Source: Cladosporium sp. IMV 00045 (lineage: Eukaryota; Ascomycota; Dothideomycetes; Cladosporiales; Cladosporiaceae). Taken from it: DNA of 15,284 nt. Positions within the stretch are counted from its first letter, which is position 1. Every line of letters begins with the position of its first letter. The notes beneath the pieces are model-generated. The model searched no databases. It saw nothing but the letters and a program-made list of their open reading frames with translations, and was not told the origin of the DNA. Both the position numbers and the translations under genes were made by a program. Shown here one piece after another: positions 1 to 8,969 of this stretch. The stretch is taken from positions 1 to 15,284 of the forward strand of contig MSJI02000947.1 in assembly GCA_001931905.2 (NCBI GenBank), given 5' to 3'.

Positions 1-598
1 TTCCGCTTATCTTTTTAAATCCTATAGCCTCCTCTTTATTAATAAGTACTTTCGAAGGTAAAGTAGTACCGAGAGCGAAACCGGTCTCGTCGACGTTAAA
101 AACTGCGTCGGAAGAGTAGGAATTCTCGAGAAATAGGTCGGTAAGAGCAGTAAAGTAGGCGTTTATAGTCGGATAGCTTACCGCTTCGAAGCGGCTCGCG
201 TCTAGAGCTCGAGAGTAGACGGTCTTTAGTATCGGGTATCGTTTTCGGAACCTATCGATCCACCGTTTACTAATAGGAGGATAGGAAGTTAGGTTCGAGC
301 TTAGGCGGAAGCGGGCGTTACGGATTTCTTCGGCGAGTTCTCTCGTTAACGCGAGAGTAATAGGGACTCCTAACTTAGATAATCGAGTAATCGACTTTAG
401 GAGAGCCTCTTCTTCGGCCGTCGAGAGTATCTTTTGCGATTCGTGCGATTTAGAGCGAGAAGTAGCTCGGGTAAGCCGGTCGGAGAAAGTAGAGTGCGGT
501 ATATTAAACGCGTAAGCACACTTTCGAATCGAGGTATATTCGCCGTTTCGGTAGGCCGTTAGGGCCGTAGTAAGCGTATCTTCGGAATAGGTAGGCAT
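1..598 (-). CDS. pogo/Fot1-type DNA transposase, N-terminal part (runs off left edge)
   Basis: Reading the minus strand from the ATG at 598 gives 199 codons with no stop up to the window edge. Residues about 10-45 resemble a psq-type helix-turn-helix (AYRNGEYTSIRKCAYAFNIP). Residues about 58-135 resemble the CENP-B/Tc5-type DNA-binding domain, with W113 in an ISKRWIDRFRKRYP stretch. NVDETGF (residues 168-174) is the hallmark around the first catalytic Asp (D170) of the pogo DDE domain. The rest of the catalytic domain would lie outside the window. The protein would bind its own terminal repeats and cut and paste the element, presumably into TA sites as is usual for the family. The DNA has the CpA/TpG-poor, TpA- and CpG-rich composition of RIP-treated sequence, yet no stop has arisen. 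Family assignment is confident; whether the element is active cannot be told. Confidence 0.85.
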   Translation of the reverse strand, partial: MPTYSEDTLTTALTAYRNGEYTSIRKCAYAFNIPHSTFSDRLTRATSRSKSHESQKILSTAEEEALLKSITRLSKLGVPITLALTRELAEEIRNARFRLSSNLTSYPPISKRWIDRFRKRYPILKTVYSRALDASRFEAVSYPTINAYFTALTDLFLENSYSSDAVFNVDETGFALGTTLPSKVLINKEEAIGFKKISG

Positions 599-706
599 AG
601 TAAAGGAAGAAAAGAAGAGGACACGTAAAAATCAAATAAGAACGCGAAACTAGTACGCGGGAGTGTCCGGCTTCCGGTACTATCCGGTTTCCCCTACCGT
701 AACGTT
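599..706. other. non-coding end of the pogo-like element, abutting the hAT element
   Basis: This spacer lies upstream of the transposase start and outside the hAT inverted repeat. It contains clustered CCGG-bearing motifs between 665 and 690 (GTCCGGCTTCCGGTA, TATCCGGTTTCCCC) that could belong to the terminal repeat of the pogo-like element. The opposite end is outside the window, so the terminal inverted repeat cannot be confirmed. Confidence 0.35.
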
Positions 707-751
707 ATAGTAGGTACCTATTAATCGTATGTCCTATTAATCATATGTTTG
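707..751 (+). repeat. left inverted repeat of the hAT element
   Basis: This arm contains GGTACCTATTAATCGTATGT and matches the reverse complement of 3184-3228. Most differences are C-to-T or G-to-A in this copy, as expected if it was hit by RIP. Each arm holds a tandem pair of ATTAATCGTATGT-like units (the second reads ATTAATCATATGT here), plausible transposase-binding sites. Confidence 0.8.
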
Positions 752-789
752 TATACAAATCGCTTATCTAATTATAAGTCTATACTTCT

Positions 790-2880
790 ACTATCTTCTA
801 GCAATCTAGATACTTTCTACTACTTTTGAGTCTCTAGCTGCTTAATATATATGCTTAATAGCGAACTCCTATCTACTAAAATAGTACGCTTAGTACTACT
901 AAATACCCGCTCTAAGCTCGAACTCATCGCAGGCGTAGAGAGGACGTTAATTGCTATCTGCTAAAGCGTTAGATATGCCTCTTATACTACTAGTTAGAGC
1001 TACTACTTAAGGACTGGCATTCTTATGTCTTCCTAGTAAGACTTAATAAATTGATCGAAATCGTCTACTTTCGCTCTAGCTCTGCCTTTCGCATAATGCT
1101 CTAGCTCCTAAAGCTCGAACTCCGAAAGCTCTTATATAGGTCTTTCCTCTTCTCTCTATACTAATAAATATTTATCTAAGTCCTTATACGCCCCATACTA
1201 TAGGTGCTTAGCTCTCCTTAAAGCTAGCTAAACCTATTTACGTTTCTATTCTATGTCGAGGTATTGCTTACGACGCTTTAGGTAGAGTAATAGCGTAGCT
1301 ACATATACTTCGACCTCGTCTATCTTGCTATAGTACTTATCGAAGGCATACTAGCTCGTAGTGATCGCTACTTAGAGGCTAATGTTAGCCTACTAACGCT
1401 CCGACTACTAGTAGTAGTGCGATATAAGGAAGTCCATCCCAACCTGAATCTATTTTAGTGTGACATAGTTACTTTCATAGCGTCTATAGACCTCCTTAAA
1501 AGGTTGGAGGAAGTCCCTAGTGTCTCGGAGTAACTGCTAATCTATAAGCGAAAGCTCAAATTCGCGAAGATACTACTAATAGCTTATAACGAACTTATTA
1601 TAGAGTTTCTGTATTTCAAGCGCATCGTTAATAGTATCGAACCACGAGTGCTACCGAGTCTCGTTCGGCCGGTAAACTACACGACTAGCTAGCGTAATGA
1701 ATTCGTTATAGAGGTTAGTATTACCTTAAAGTGCAGACGTAAACCCGTAAAGCTTTTATAGGGCTACTTCTTAGGTCTACCTATTACTACTATCGATATA
1801 CTATTCTTCGAATAGTCTATTAGCTGCCTCGGCCTATCGAATAGTATGCTCGACGGCTTCTTCGTTGCGTCGGAAAAGGAACGCGCATATAGCAATATTA
1901 ATAATATAACTAAAGTAGTAGAGGCGGCGTTAATCAGCTAGCTATGCGACGCTGTCCTAGTCTAAATGTTCTTAAATAGCCCTGCAGAACGTATTATTTA
2001 CGCCTGCATTATCTCTAGTAACCTACCTAAGCTTATTATGGAGCTCGTATTATTATAGAACTGGCTTAAATAGCTCGCAAATCCTATCGCCAGTATGCGG
2101 ACTGCGTAACTCTACGAGATCTAATAGCGCTATCCGAAGGCAGCCGCTACAATCCACGAAATAAGCGTTAAACGCTTAGAAGTATCTTTTGTTTAGCGAC
2201 TTCCATATATCTATATATATGTGGATCCTAGATACCGAGGCGTGGAGTATCGCTTTAACCTTCTATACTTCTTACTAGTAACTATATTCGATCTTATTCG
2301 TTATAGCTATCTATAAAGAAAGCGCTGCTTCTACTACATATAGGTTATAAGCGTATAGCAAAGTATAGAGCTCTTCCCATTCTGCTACTAAGAAAGAAAG
2401 ATCTTGCTATATTATTAGACGACGAATGGTAGCGCGAATGGCTAGAGGATTAGCGTAGTCCTAGAGAATCTGCTAAGCTTAAGTATTAAGGGAGTCCTTT
2501 GCGAGTACGCGTTGCTACGCGAGAAACACGCGAATGTCGTTATCGACTTATTACTTCTTACGCGAAGGTAGCTCTGGTCTAGGGGAGACGTTATGCTTCA
2601 GAGATAGGTAACTACGTGCTCCCGATGTGCTACTAACCGAGTACTTATAGAGAGCGCAATAGAATAGCAGCTAACTGTTAGCATGCCTTATTAGCTCGCC
2701 CACACGTAGAGTGCGTATATACGACTAGACTTTCGAGGCAGATTTACCTCTATACCGTTTGCGCCATGCGAACCCTATTGCATTACTTAAACTGGGGGCG
2801 GGGGTCTCTAGAGTAGGAGGGCTATTATGGCTGCTAGTAATATTATCGGTAGTAGTATCGTCGTAACTGCAGCTACTACT
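790..2880 (-). pseudogene. hAT transposase relic with RIP-type nonsense codons
   Basis: Minus-strand translation yields recognisable blocks of a fungal hAT transposase interrupted by many TAG/TAA codons. Around 2600-2800 a BED-finger-like N-terminus is visible (WRKRYR, then RTLRVGELIRHAN and STSGAR). Around 2340-2430 comes the conserved region ending VAEWEELYTLLYAYN. At 841-960 lies the C-terminal hAT dimerisation signature, with INVLSTPAMSSSLERVF followed by SSTKRTI. Stops fall at typical Gln or Trp sites, for example two adjacent TAG codons at 822-817. In the live ancestor this enzyme moved the element by cut and paste. It cannot yield a full-length protein now. Confidence 0.8.
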
Positions 2881-3059
2881 GCTTAGCGTAGTGAGACTCT
2901 GCATAGTACTACTAACATTAAGGCGTGCTATACAGCATGCACGTTTAGTATCTGCTCGCCTGATAGCCGAACGGACTATTCTTATTCTGGAAGGAGATGT
3001 TCCAGCCGCGCTAATCGGCTTTGCGAGATCTACCTGTGGTTCAAATAAGACTGTAGAGA

Positions 3060-3320
3060 CCTTACCCTATGGGTACCCAAAGAGTACCCTTACCCACTAG
3101 ATGAATTGTTTATACCCTTACCTATTAACAAAAGGGTGGTACCTTTACCCACTAAATAGGTACCCTTACTAAAAGCAGGTTTGCAAACATACGATTAATG
3201 GGACATACGATTAATAGGTACCCACTATGGGTAAGGGTAGTCCGTTTGCTGCATGGATACCCATTCAATGGGTAAGGGTAAGCCAAATTTAATGGGTAAG
3301 GGTACCAAAAGCAGGTTTGG
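3060..3320. repeat. cluster of TACCCTTACCC / GGGTAAGGGTA repeats
   Basis: At least six short units surround the right inverted repeat. Upstream of about 3200 they read TACCCTTACC(CACT). Downstream, at about 3229, 3270 and 3291, they read GGGTAAGGGTA, usually preceded by AAT. The orientation flips at the inverted repeat. Such arrays are typical of subterminal transposase-binding sites in hAT elements, so some or all of this stretch is probably the element's end. It is not telomeric TTAGGG repeat. Confidence 0.6.
3184..3228 (-). repeat. right inverted repeat of the hAT element
   Basis: This is the reverse-complement partner of 707-751. It keeps the probable ancestral bases, with two perfect ATTAATCGTATGT units on the minus strand (CATACGATTAAT twice on the plus strand). 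A second copy of the adjoining AAAAGCAGGTTTG motif occurs at about 3173 and 3307. Confidence 0.8.
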
Positions 3321-3374
3321 CTAAGGTGGACACCACAGCAAGCGGATCAATTGGGCTTACTGGCTTGAGGTGCG

Positions 3375-3441
3375 CTTGGTGGATAGCGTTAGCGGCTGCT
3401 TTAGCTGCGTGTCTAGTGACCGCTATTGGTATTCGAATCCC
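3375..3441 (+). other. possible tRNA-like (Pol III promoter) sequence, weak
   Basis: CTTGGTGGATAGCG near 3375 resembles a tRNA A box, and GGTATTCGAATCCC at 3428-3441 resembles the B box/T-arm, at about the spacing found in tRNAs. A proper T stem and anticodon arm could not be folded by eye. It could be a tRNA relic, the head of a tRNA-derived SINE, or chance. Confidence 0.2.
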
Positions 3442-4497
3442 GAAAGAGGAAGAGAAGGATCATGCCAATTGAAGTGAACCGTATATTCATCACGTTCGCG
3501 AAACCAAAAGGCTCGAACTTTATGTATATATGAAGAATGATATTATAGAGATCTCAAATTAAGCGCATACTTCTCACCGGTCGTGACCCGAGTGAGCACG
3601 GCGGATCACTGTTGTATCCTTGATCTAAGTGACTATCGTCACGTGATTGTAAAGTCAGGTGACTAAGAAGTCGGGTCGGTTCTCAGTGGAGGGGACGGTG
3701 GAAGCAAAGAGTACTGAAGCAATGATTCTGTATTGGTAAAACTAAGCAGTCACTATGAACACAAGAAGACGGCTGTGATCTTGAGTCCATATATACCGTG
3801 GCCCAACGCCCGAATCGCTCGCATGAAATCTCGCATGAAATCAGACTGGGTATCGCCATCAGCCTGATTGAAGCATGATTGAAATTTGACTGGAGTCTGG
3901 TCGACTCGCGACTCGAGTTGCGCCAATTGATCATGGTGCTGAGGCTCTGAGGCGCTGCCCGCAGGGTTGCCTTAGACGGTCCGTAACAATTAGATCTGCA
4001 AAGTATTTAATAAGGTGATGTTTCATTCGTAGTGGGAATTTTGCATCCGAGAAGCTTCATGTGTAACAATGCCGTCTTGCTGGAATTGATTCGTATTGAT
4101 CAAGAGGATCCTCGTCTCTCCCCAACAAGATATACTGATGTCATACGAGATCCCTGATTTTCATCCCAGTATTTAGTGTTCTTGTGTATTCGTGAATTTC
4201 TCTTCATATTCACCTTGCGTGCGTCACACACCCAAAAATTTTTTCCGGTTGGTCTTCCATGATGAGCCTGCCATATTGATTGTCTTTGTCTACTGGGAAA
4301 GTTTCACATGAACAACCGCCTCAACGCTCGCGTTCGCCTCACTCAAAACCGCCGGATCTGCAGGATCGACGTAATTATGTTATTTGATCAGGTCTTAACC
4401 AGACGGGGGAGGTAGAAACGGAAAGCCACGATGGAGAATGTCTAGATACTAGTATATCAACACGCTATCCTCTATCTCGAAGTCTCTAGCCTCCGGA
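3442..4497. other. non-coding region between the transposon and the AKR pseudogene
   Basis: No supported gene is visible. Base composition is ordinary, not RIP-like. There is a perfect 12-bp tandem duplication (CTCGCATGAAAT twice, 3818-3841) and a CACGTG core at about 3640 (GTCACGTGATTG) followed by a near-inverted CAGGTGAC. An 83-codon minus-strand ORF at 3683-3934 has no recognisable features. Confidence 0.5.
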
Positions 4498-5414
4498 TCA
4501 CCTCCGATCATCTGCTCTCATTTCATCGGTCCAGAAACATCTGTAGTGCTGCCTTGCACCCGCTTCACTGATCTACTTGATCTCCCTAGAAGTCAACTCG
4601 AAAGTGAAGACTCGCCAATAATCACTCAAACGTTGCTCTTTACTGCTTGTCGTGATAGCCACAATCCGTTGGTCCAAGCACCACCTCAACAACACCTCGC
4701 CTGGACCCACTGAGTACTTTTTCGCTAATGCATCGATAATCGGATCGACTGGCCCCCCTGTCGCTTTCGCCACAGGGGTCTGCGAAGCGTAGGCTGATGT
4801 CACAATACTCTTTTTCTGGTGGTAGGCGACAAGATCTTCGTGCTGCAAGTATGGGTGAAATTCGACCTGATTGACAGCAGGGACAACTATGGCAATCTCC
4901 AGTATCTAGTCGATTTGCTCAGCCAGGTAATTGCTGAGACCGATCGACTTCACTAGGCCCTGCTTTTGAAGCATTTCCATCTGTGCCCATTTCCTTTGGT
5001 GCTCATCTTTTTCATTAGAGAAAAATGGCGCGTGGATAAGAGATGTTGGCAATAAGAGGTCTAGTAATCGTGGACTTACAGGTCTACGTATTCGAGTCCG
5101 AGTTTCTTCAAGGAGGCGTTGAGCGCCGCTAGGATATCCGTGATGTTTTGCATGACTTTGGTGGTAATGAATAGATTTTCGCGCTTGATGCCGCTGTATT
5201 TCAAGGCCGTTCCTAGCTCTCTTTCTGTTTTGTATGCCTCAGCGCCATCTTGATGATAGTAACCCAACTTCAGTGCTACCTTGGTAGCCTCGGTGCATGC
5301 GTGATCCAACGCATCTTCGTCTGCCGTCTTGTACCAAGCCGTGCCGGTGCCGTAACCGAGTAAAGGGATGTGGTTGCCGTCGTTGAGCTGCAAGGTAGGA
5401 ATCCAGCCAGACAT
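4498..5414 (-). pseudogene. aldo-keto reductase pseudogene (two in-frame TAGs and a damaged intron)
   Basis: The minus strand encodes an almost complete AKR-superfamily reductase, a (beta/alpha)8 NADPH-dependent carbonyl reductase normally about 290-300 residues. The start at 5414 gives MSGWIPTLQLNDGNHIPLLG, then GYGTGTAWYKT. The catalytic tetrad seems present: Asp and Tyr in HQDGAEAYKTERELG, Lys in LFITTKV, His in SLIHAPF after the intron. Later blocks are SIGLSNYL, PAVNQVEFHPYLQ, LRWCLDQRIVAITTSS and a C-terminal HYRCFW. A GTAAGT donor sits at 5079-5074, but the place where the acceptor should be (5046-5045) reads AC, and the implied intron is only 35 nt. TAG codons interrupt the frame at 4908-4906 and 4575-4573, and homology continues past both to a TGA at 4500-4498. 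With the intron removed the frame is 294 codons, the full family length. Both TAGs could derive from CAG by C-to-T change. It is divergent from the EthD gene, suggesting it once reduced an intermediate of the same pathway. Confidence 0.8.
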
Positions 5415-6208
5415 GTTGACTCCGGGATAGACGAGGTATCAAGGAAATGTGATGTTACCTGGCGGGCGGAAGGCGATCGTTTTATGCTGGAACCAGTGGC
5501 AAGTTTGACGTGTTCACCTTGGGTTGAATACTATATATATAATGTGCTGAGCTAAATACCTATGCTTCATAGTCCCACAGCGTCGCCTCCGAGACTCCCT
5601 GTCCAGCGACATTGGATCACTGTTTGTGATCCTATTCGTCCCATTTCGCGCAGACATTGAGTGGATCGCTAGCCTTAGGTAGCAGGCCTCTCCAAAATAA
5701 AAAGGTCACTAGAAAGCGTAGAACGGGTATCCAGAGCGATACCGGGTTTGTCAGGGCCTTCATACCTGTCATTCCATGCCCCTCCAATTATACATCACTG
5801 AATATTCGTATGTTCCAGAAGCAGCGATTGAAAGTCCGTGTGGTGTGGTCACTTTTCGGAAACGTGCAGATCAGTTCTACGGGAATGGATTCATGGCGTG
5901 ATATGAATTGGCTATTTTCATTGGGCGTTGGGGTGTCGCTTCGCTGGTCTTGCTAGGGCGTTTCGTCTCGGCGATCGATGATTCTCAGTGATAGAACGGC
6001 ACGATTGGATTCAGGGGAGTCACGGGATAGTCAGTGCTTCCAAAAATCGGAAAATCCGACGTCACTGAAATCTGCCCGGAATAATTCCCCGCATGTGCAT
6101 ATATGCGTTACTGACTGCACTTTAGGATGGCAGTGTTCTGATAACCCTTCTGCAATCGATCTCATCCCCAATCCGGCACCGATATTACAACAGCTATATA
6201 CTTCTACG
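5415..6208. promoter_or_regulatory. divergent intergenic region between AKR pseudogene and EthD gene
   Basis: This is 0.8 kb between two genes transcribed apart, the usual setting for a shared promoter in fungal clusters. A TA-rich stretch (CTATATATATAATG) lies at about 5531. A perfect inverted repeat GGATCAC-N5-GTGATCC occupies 5614-5632, and a GGTATC-N6-GATACC inverted repeat lies at 5726-5743. A CGG-N5-CCG element is listed separately. ORFs here (for example 5657-5956) show no protein features. Confidence 0.5.
6047..6059. promoter_or_regulatory. candidate Zn2Cys6 regulator site, TCGGAAAATCCGA
   Basis: Inverted CGG triplets spaced by five bases (CGG-AAAAT-CCG) within a nearly perfect palindrome, about 150 bp upstream of the EthD start codon. 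Many Zn2Cys6 factors bind inverted CGG pairs, and one is encoded 3.6 kb away. That this factor binds here is inference; a single site of this kind can arise by chance. Confidence 0.35.
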
Positions 6209-6676
6209 ATGGAGCAAGACGGACGCCTACTAAAGTTCACACTTCTTGTGAAGCGCAAGGAAGGAATGAGTGAGGACGAGTTTCACAAGTATTGGACCGA
6301 GAAGCACCCCGAAATTGTGAACAAGTGGCTTGCCGGTCATGGCGTGATTCGATATATCCAGGTGTGTGTCAAGAAAACCGATAAGTGCATTTGGGCTTGC
6401 TAATAATGTAAGTATCACACACCGTCAAGTGTCCGGTCGGTGAGCGAAACGGTCTGGACTACTCTCGGAAACGATCACATCCTCGACTTTGACGGTTTCG
6501 CCGAGTTTGTTGTTCCCAACGTCGGGTCACTCCAGGAAGCACTATCGGACCCATACTACAGAAACCACGTTCAGCCGGACGAGGCAGTCTTCATTGATGC
6601 AAAGAATAGCTTCCGTACTGTTGGCTGGGAAGAATCATATATCGAGGGGTCCAAGATTGTTGGGCAACATAAATAG
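6209..6676 (+). CDS. EthD-domain protein (dimeric alpha/beta-barrel), two exons, likely polyketide-tailoring enzyme
   Basis: Two exons, 6209-6361 and 6413-6676, encode 138 residues. The 51-nt intron (6362-6412) starts GTGTGT, has a CTAAT branch-like sequence near its end, and closes with AAG. Splicing keeps frame and restores a RYIQYHTP block typical of these proteins, while the unspliced frame stops at 6401. The start at 6209 gives MEQDGRLLKFTLLVKRKEG, then SEDEFHKYWTEKHPEI (W29, H33), the EthD signature. The C-terminal half has DGFAEFVVP and DPYYRNHVQPDE. Fungal EthD proteins of about 140 residues include the TpcK/AgnL1-type decarboxylases that act on atrochrysone-type carboxylic acids, so decarboxylation of an aromatic polyketide acid is a reasonable guess, not shown here. 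No signal peptide or membrane segment is apparent, so it is probably cytosolic. The gene looks intact. Confidence 0.85.
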
Positions 6677-7596
6677 AGCAGTCGAAGTTGCAAGATAATT
6701 TTATCATCGCAGAGACGCATGCCGCGATAATCACCACTCCCTGAGAACTTACCATAACGATGTCAGGTGTCTGTCTAGTGGATTCTCGCGTAAATTTGTT
6801 AGGTAGTTAATGGCGGCACACCATTTTAGAACATTGCAACACCCTAAAATGAGTCCGATGCTCGGTATTTGTGAACTCCAAAGCCTGGTGAGTCTGGCGG
6901 CGAGATTGCTAAGCTCACTGATATGAACGGCCAACAGCTCAATCTAATGACCAACCATGACCGCATTGTATTGTCGACTCAGTGCAAGCCAAACCAAAGT
7001 TTGGATGGCCCGTAGGGCTCGTCAGGCATTGTCGTAGGGGGTTCACATGGACTTGTAGAATTCTCGAGTCCGTGTACTAGGAAACGTTAATGATACAACC
7101 TTCAACCTTCAGCGTGGATATTTCACCCATGATCGGACAGGCATCAATGCGCTTAAATGTCCCATGGCCTTCCGTGATACTGCGCGGCTGCACCTAATGG
7201 GTCTCGCCTGTAGGACACAAGCACTTTCTCGCTTTGGCAGAGCCCTACATCTGAACCAAAATATTTGACCTATTCGAAACAATATACCGTGACTAAGTGA
7301 CATCTCCGAAAACACCTGAACTGAGCACGAATCTGACTCGATGCCCACTCGAGAGCGCTAAGGAGTGCGTATCAGTGTTGGATTATCCTGGTAGAGCAAT
7401 TGAATAAGACACAATGTAACATATGTAAAGAGACATTTTCGTGACTAGATATAATGTTCGTCGCTGTGCGAAAATATACAATGAGGTAGGTTTCGCTGAG
7501 GGATACATTCTTCTTTCTCGTCGTATCTAAGGTCCAGAAGTGTCATACTATGACTTTTGGTATACAACGATTCGTATACGTAGACTGTCAAGGTAT
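6677..7596. other. non-coding region between the EthD and SDR genes
   Basis: About 0.9 kb between the 3' ends of two convergent genes. The short ORFs here have no recognisable features, and no repeat or RNA gene was found. Composition is ordinary. The length is generous for a convergent spacer and may hide a lost gene, but nothing identifiable remains. Confidence 0.5.
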
Positions 7597-8969
7597 CTAC
7601 TGGCGCCTCGGCACCACTTTCTCCGCCTCAAGCCTCGTGAACAGATTCTGGAAGGCCTCCCAGGTGTCAAGATATCCGGTCCATCCGATCTTACGAGCTT
7701 TACTCATACTTTGAACCACATTATAGTTCCGACCGAGAACAAAATCAGCGAAACCCCAGGTTGCCTTCTCCAAAGCTTCAGGGTCTAGCCCCTCGCGATC
7801 AGCGAGCTTCTGCCAAGCCTCCTTCACTTTGTCCTCCTGGCTCCATTTAACAAGATTGATGCGCTGCGCAAGAACGCTCTGTGGCGTGCGGCCTTCGAGA
7901 CCGATACCCCTTGCCTGCGTCGAGATGGGCGGCTGCGGCTGAAGAGCCACCTCCGTAGCAAGGGGCGCTTGGCGATCGAATTGGTCTGCAGGCACCGTCA
8001 AGCCAAAGTGTTTGGCAACCTTTGGCCACATGTTCTGCCAAGACTCAGCGTCTCCGTTGACCACGTTGAACGCCTGGTTTGCAGCACCTTGCTGCAGAGC
8101 TGCCCAGGCGCAGAATTCGGCGTGAAAACGCGCTTCGGTGAAAGTATCATACATGGTGTAGAACACTTCGGCTCCTGGGAAGGGAAGCTCGTGGCCAAGC
8201 TCCTTGCATACGGCAGCGTATATGGCGACTGTGCTGCCTAGATTCATAAAGTTTCCCTTGGCGAAACCAATGACATCGTTGGGCATAGTCACAGTCCATT
8301 CCAGACGGTTTTTTTCGCAGAAATCGAACAGTATGCGCTGCTGGCGGTAATAGAAGTTCGGTGGGAAAGGAGGTTCAGGCAGCCTTCGAACACAAGAGTG
8401 AGTAAAATGGTATTCGGAATGAAGTTCCATAACCTACCAGGAGTCGGATTCTTCCAGAGGGCCCTTAACTTGTCCGAGATGGACACCATATTGCTTCGCA
8501 CCCGTGACCAGGATTACGCGCTTCACCTTCGAAATAACGCCACTCACCATGAGGGCGTGCAGAAAGTTGTGCAGCATGTCACCTGCAGACGAGGTGTTAG
8601 TACGTCCACCTTGCAATTGATGCACACTTCCAAAATTAAGACACACCATTCACCTGAGTAGCTTCTTTTTCATCATCCTTGGCCAGGTAAGCAGCGAAAA
8701 AAACATATTCAGCTTCGACGTCTTTGAGATCCTCGGCAATGTCGTCCGCAGTACCAGTGAGATCGAGGTGTTTGTGGGAGACGTTGGGGGGATACTCGTC
8801 TTTTTTGCTGCGAGACATAGCATAAATCTGAGACCAGTTCTTTTGGGCCAGCTCGTCCACGAGCTCACGGCCAAGGATGCCTAAAGAAGAGGTCAGATAT
8901 GCAATTGTTGCTCCACAGAGGAATTGTGGCCTTCATACCCGTAGCACCTGTTACAATGGCGGAAGGCAT
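7597..8969 (-). CDS. PRISE-type short-chain dehydrogenase/reductase (progesterone 5-beta-reductase/iridoid-synthase-like), four exons
   Basis: Exons on the minus strand are 8969-8939, 8880-8647, 8582-8438 and 8383-7597. The introns are 58, 64 and 54 nt, all GT-AG; intron 2 has a perfect ACTAAC branch site before CTGCAG. The joined frame is 398 residues, normal for the family. The N-terminus VTGATGILGRE (residues 6-16) is the Rossmann NAD(P)H-binding glycine motif. VTGAKQYG (114-121) carries the family's catalytic Lys (K118), and PNFYYRQQ (145-152) the catalytic Tyr (Y148 or Y149). MPNDVIGFAKGN is the usual motif after it. Plant relatives reduce activated C=C bonds; fungal members occur in metabolite clusters as reductases of enone or ketone intermediates, so NADPH-dependent reduction is likely but the substrate is unknown. 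No defect is visible. It is divergent from the Zn2Cys6 gene with about 0.7 kb between starts. Confidence 0.9.

Larger units (their letters stand above)
707..3228 (-). mobile_element. degenerate hAT DNA transposon with 45-bp terminal/subterminal inverted repeats
   Basis: The element is bounded by inverted repeats at 707-751 and 3184-3228 that match at about 42 of 45 positions, and contains a minus-strand hAT transposase relic. It is about 2.5 kb, a usual size for the superfamily. The interior is heavily RIP-mutated, whereas the right end (about 2890-3228) looks nearly normal. The true outer boundary may lie further right, to about 3320, where related GGGTAAGGGTA repeats continue. No 8-bp target duplication could be identified, perhaps because the left side is occupied by the pogo-like element. 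Confidence 0.8.

Noticed and set aside
2891..3100. 69-codon ORF at the right end of the hAT element
   Set aside because: It lies in the non-coding subterminal part of the transposon and has no motif.
3229..3320. CRISPR-like or telomeric repeat array
   Set aside because: Units are short, irregular and in both orientations without spacers of constant length; they fit hAT subterminal repeats better.
5657..5956. 99-codon ORF between the AKR and EthD genes
   Set aside because: It lacks an ATG start and any recognisable motif, and lies in a divergent promoter region.
7847..8241. Several ORFs on both strands inside the SDR gene
   Set aside because: They overlap a well-supported exon of the PRISE-type reductase and show no independent protein features.
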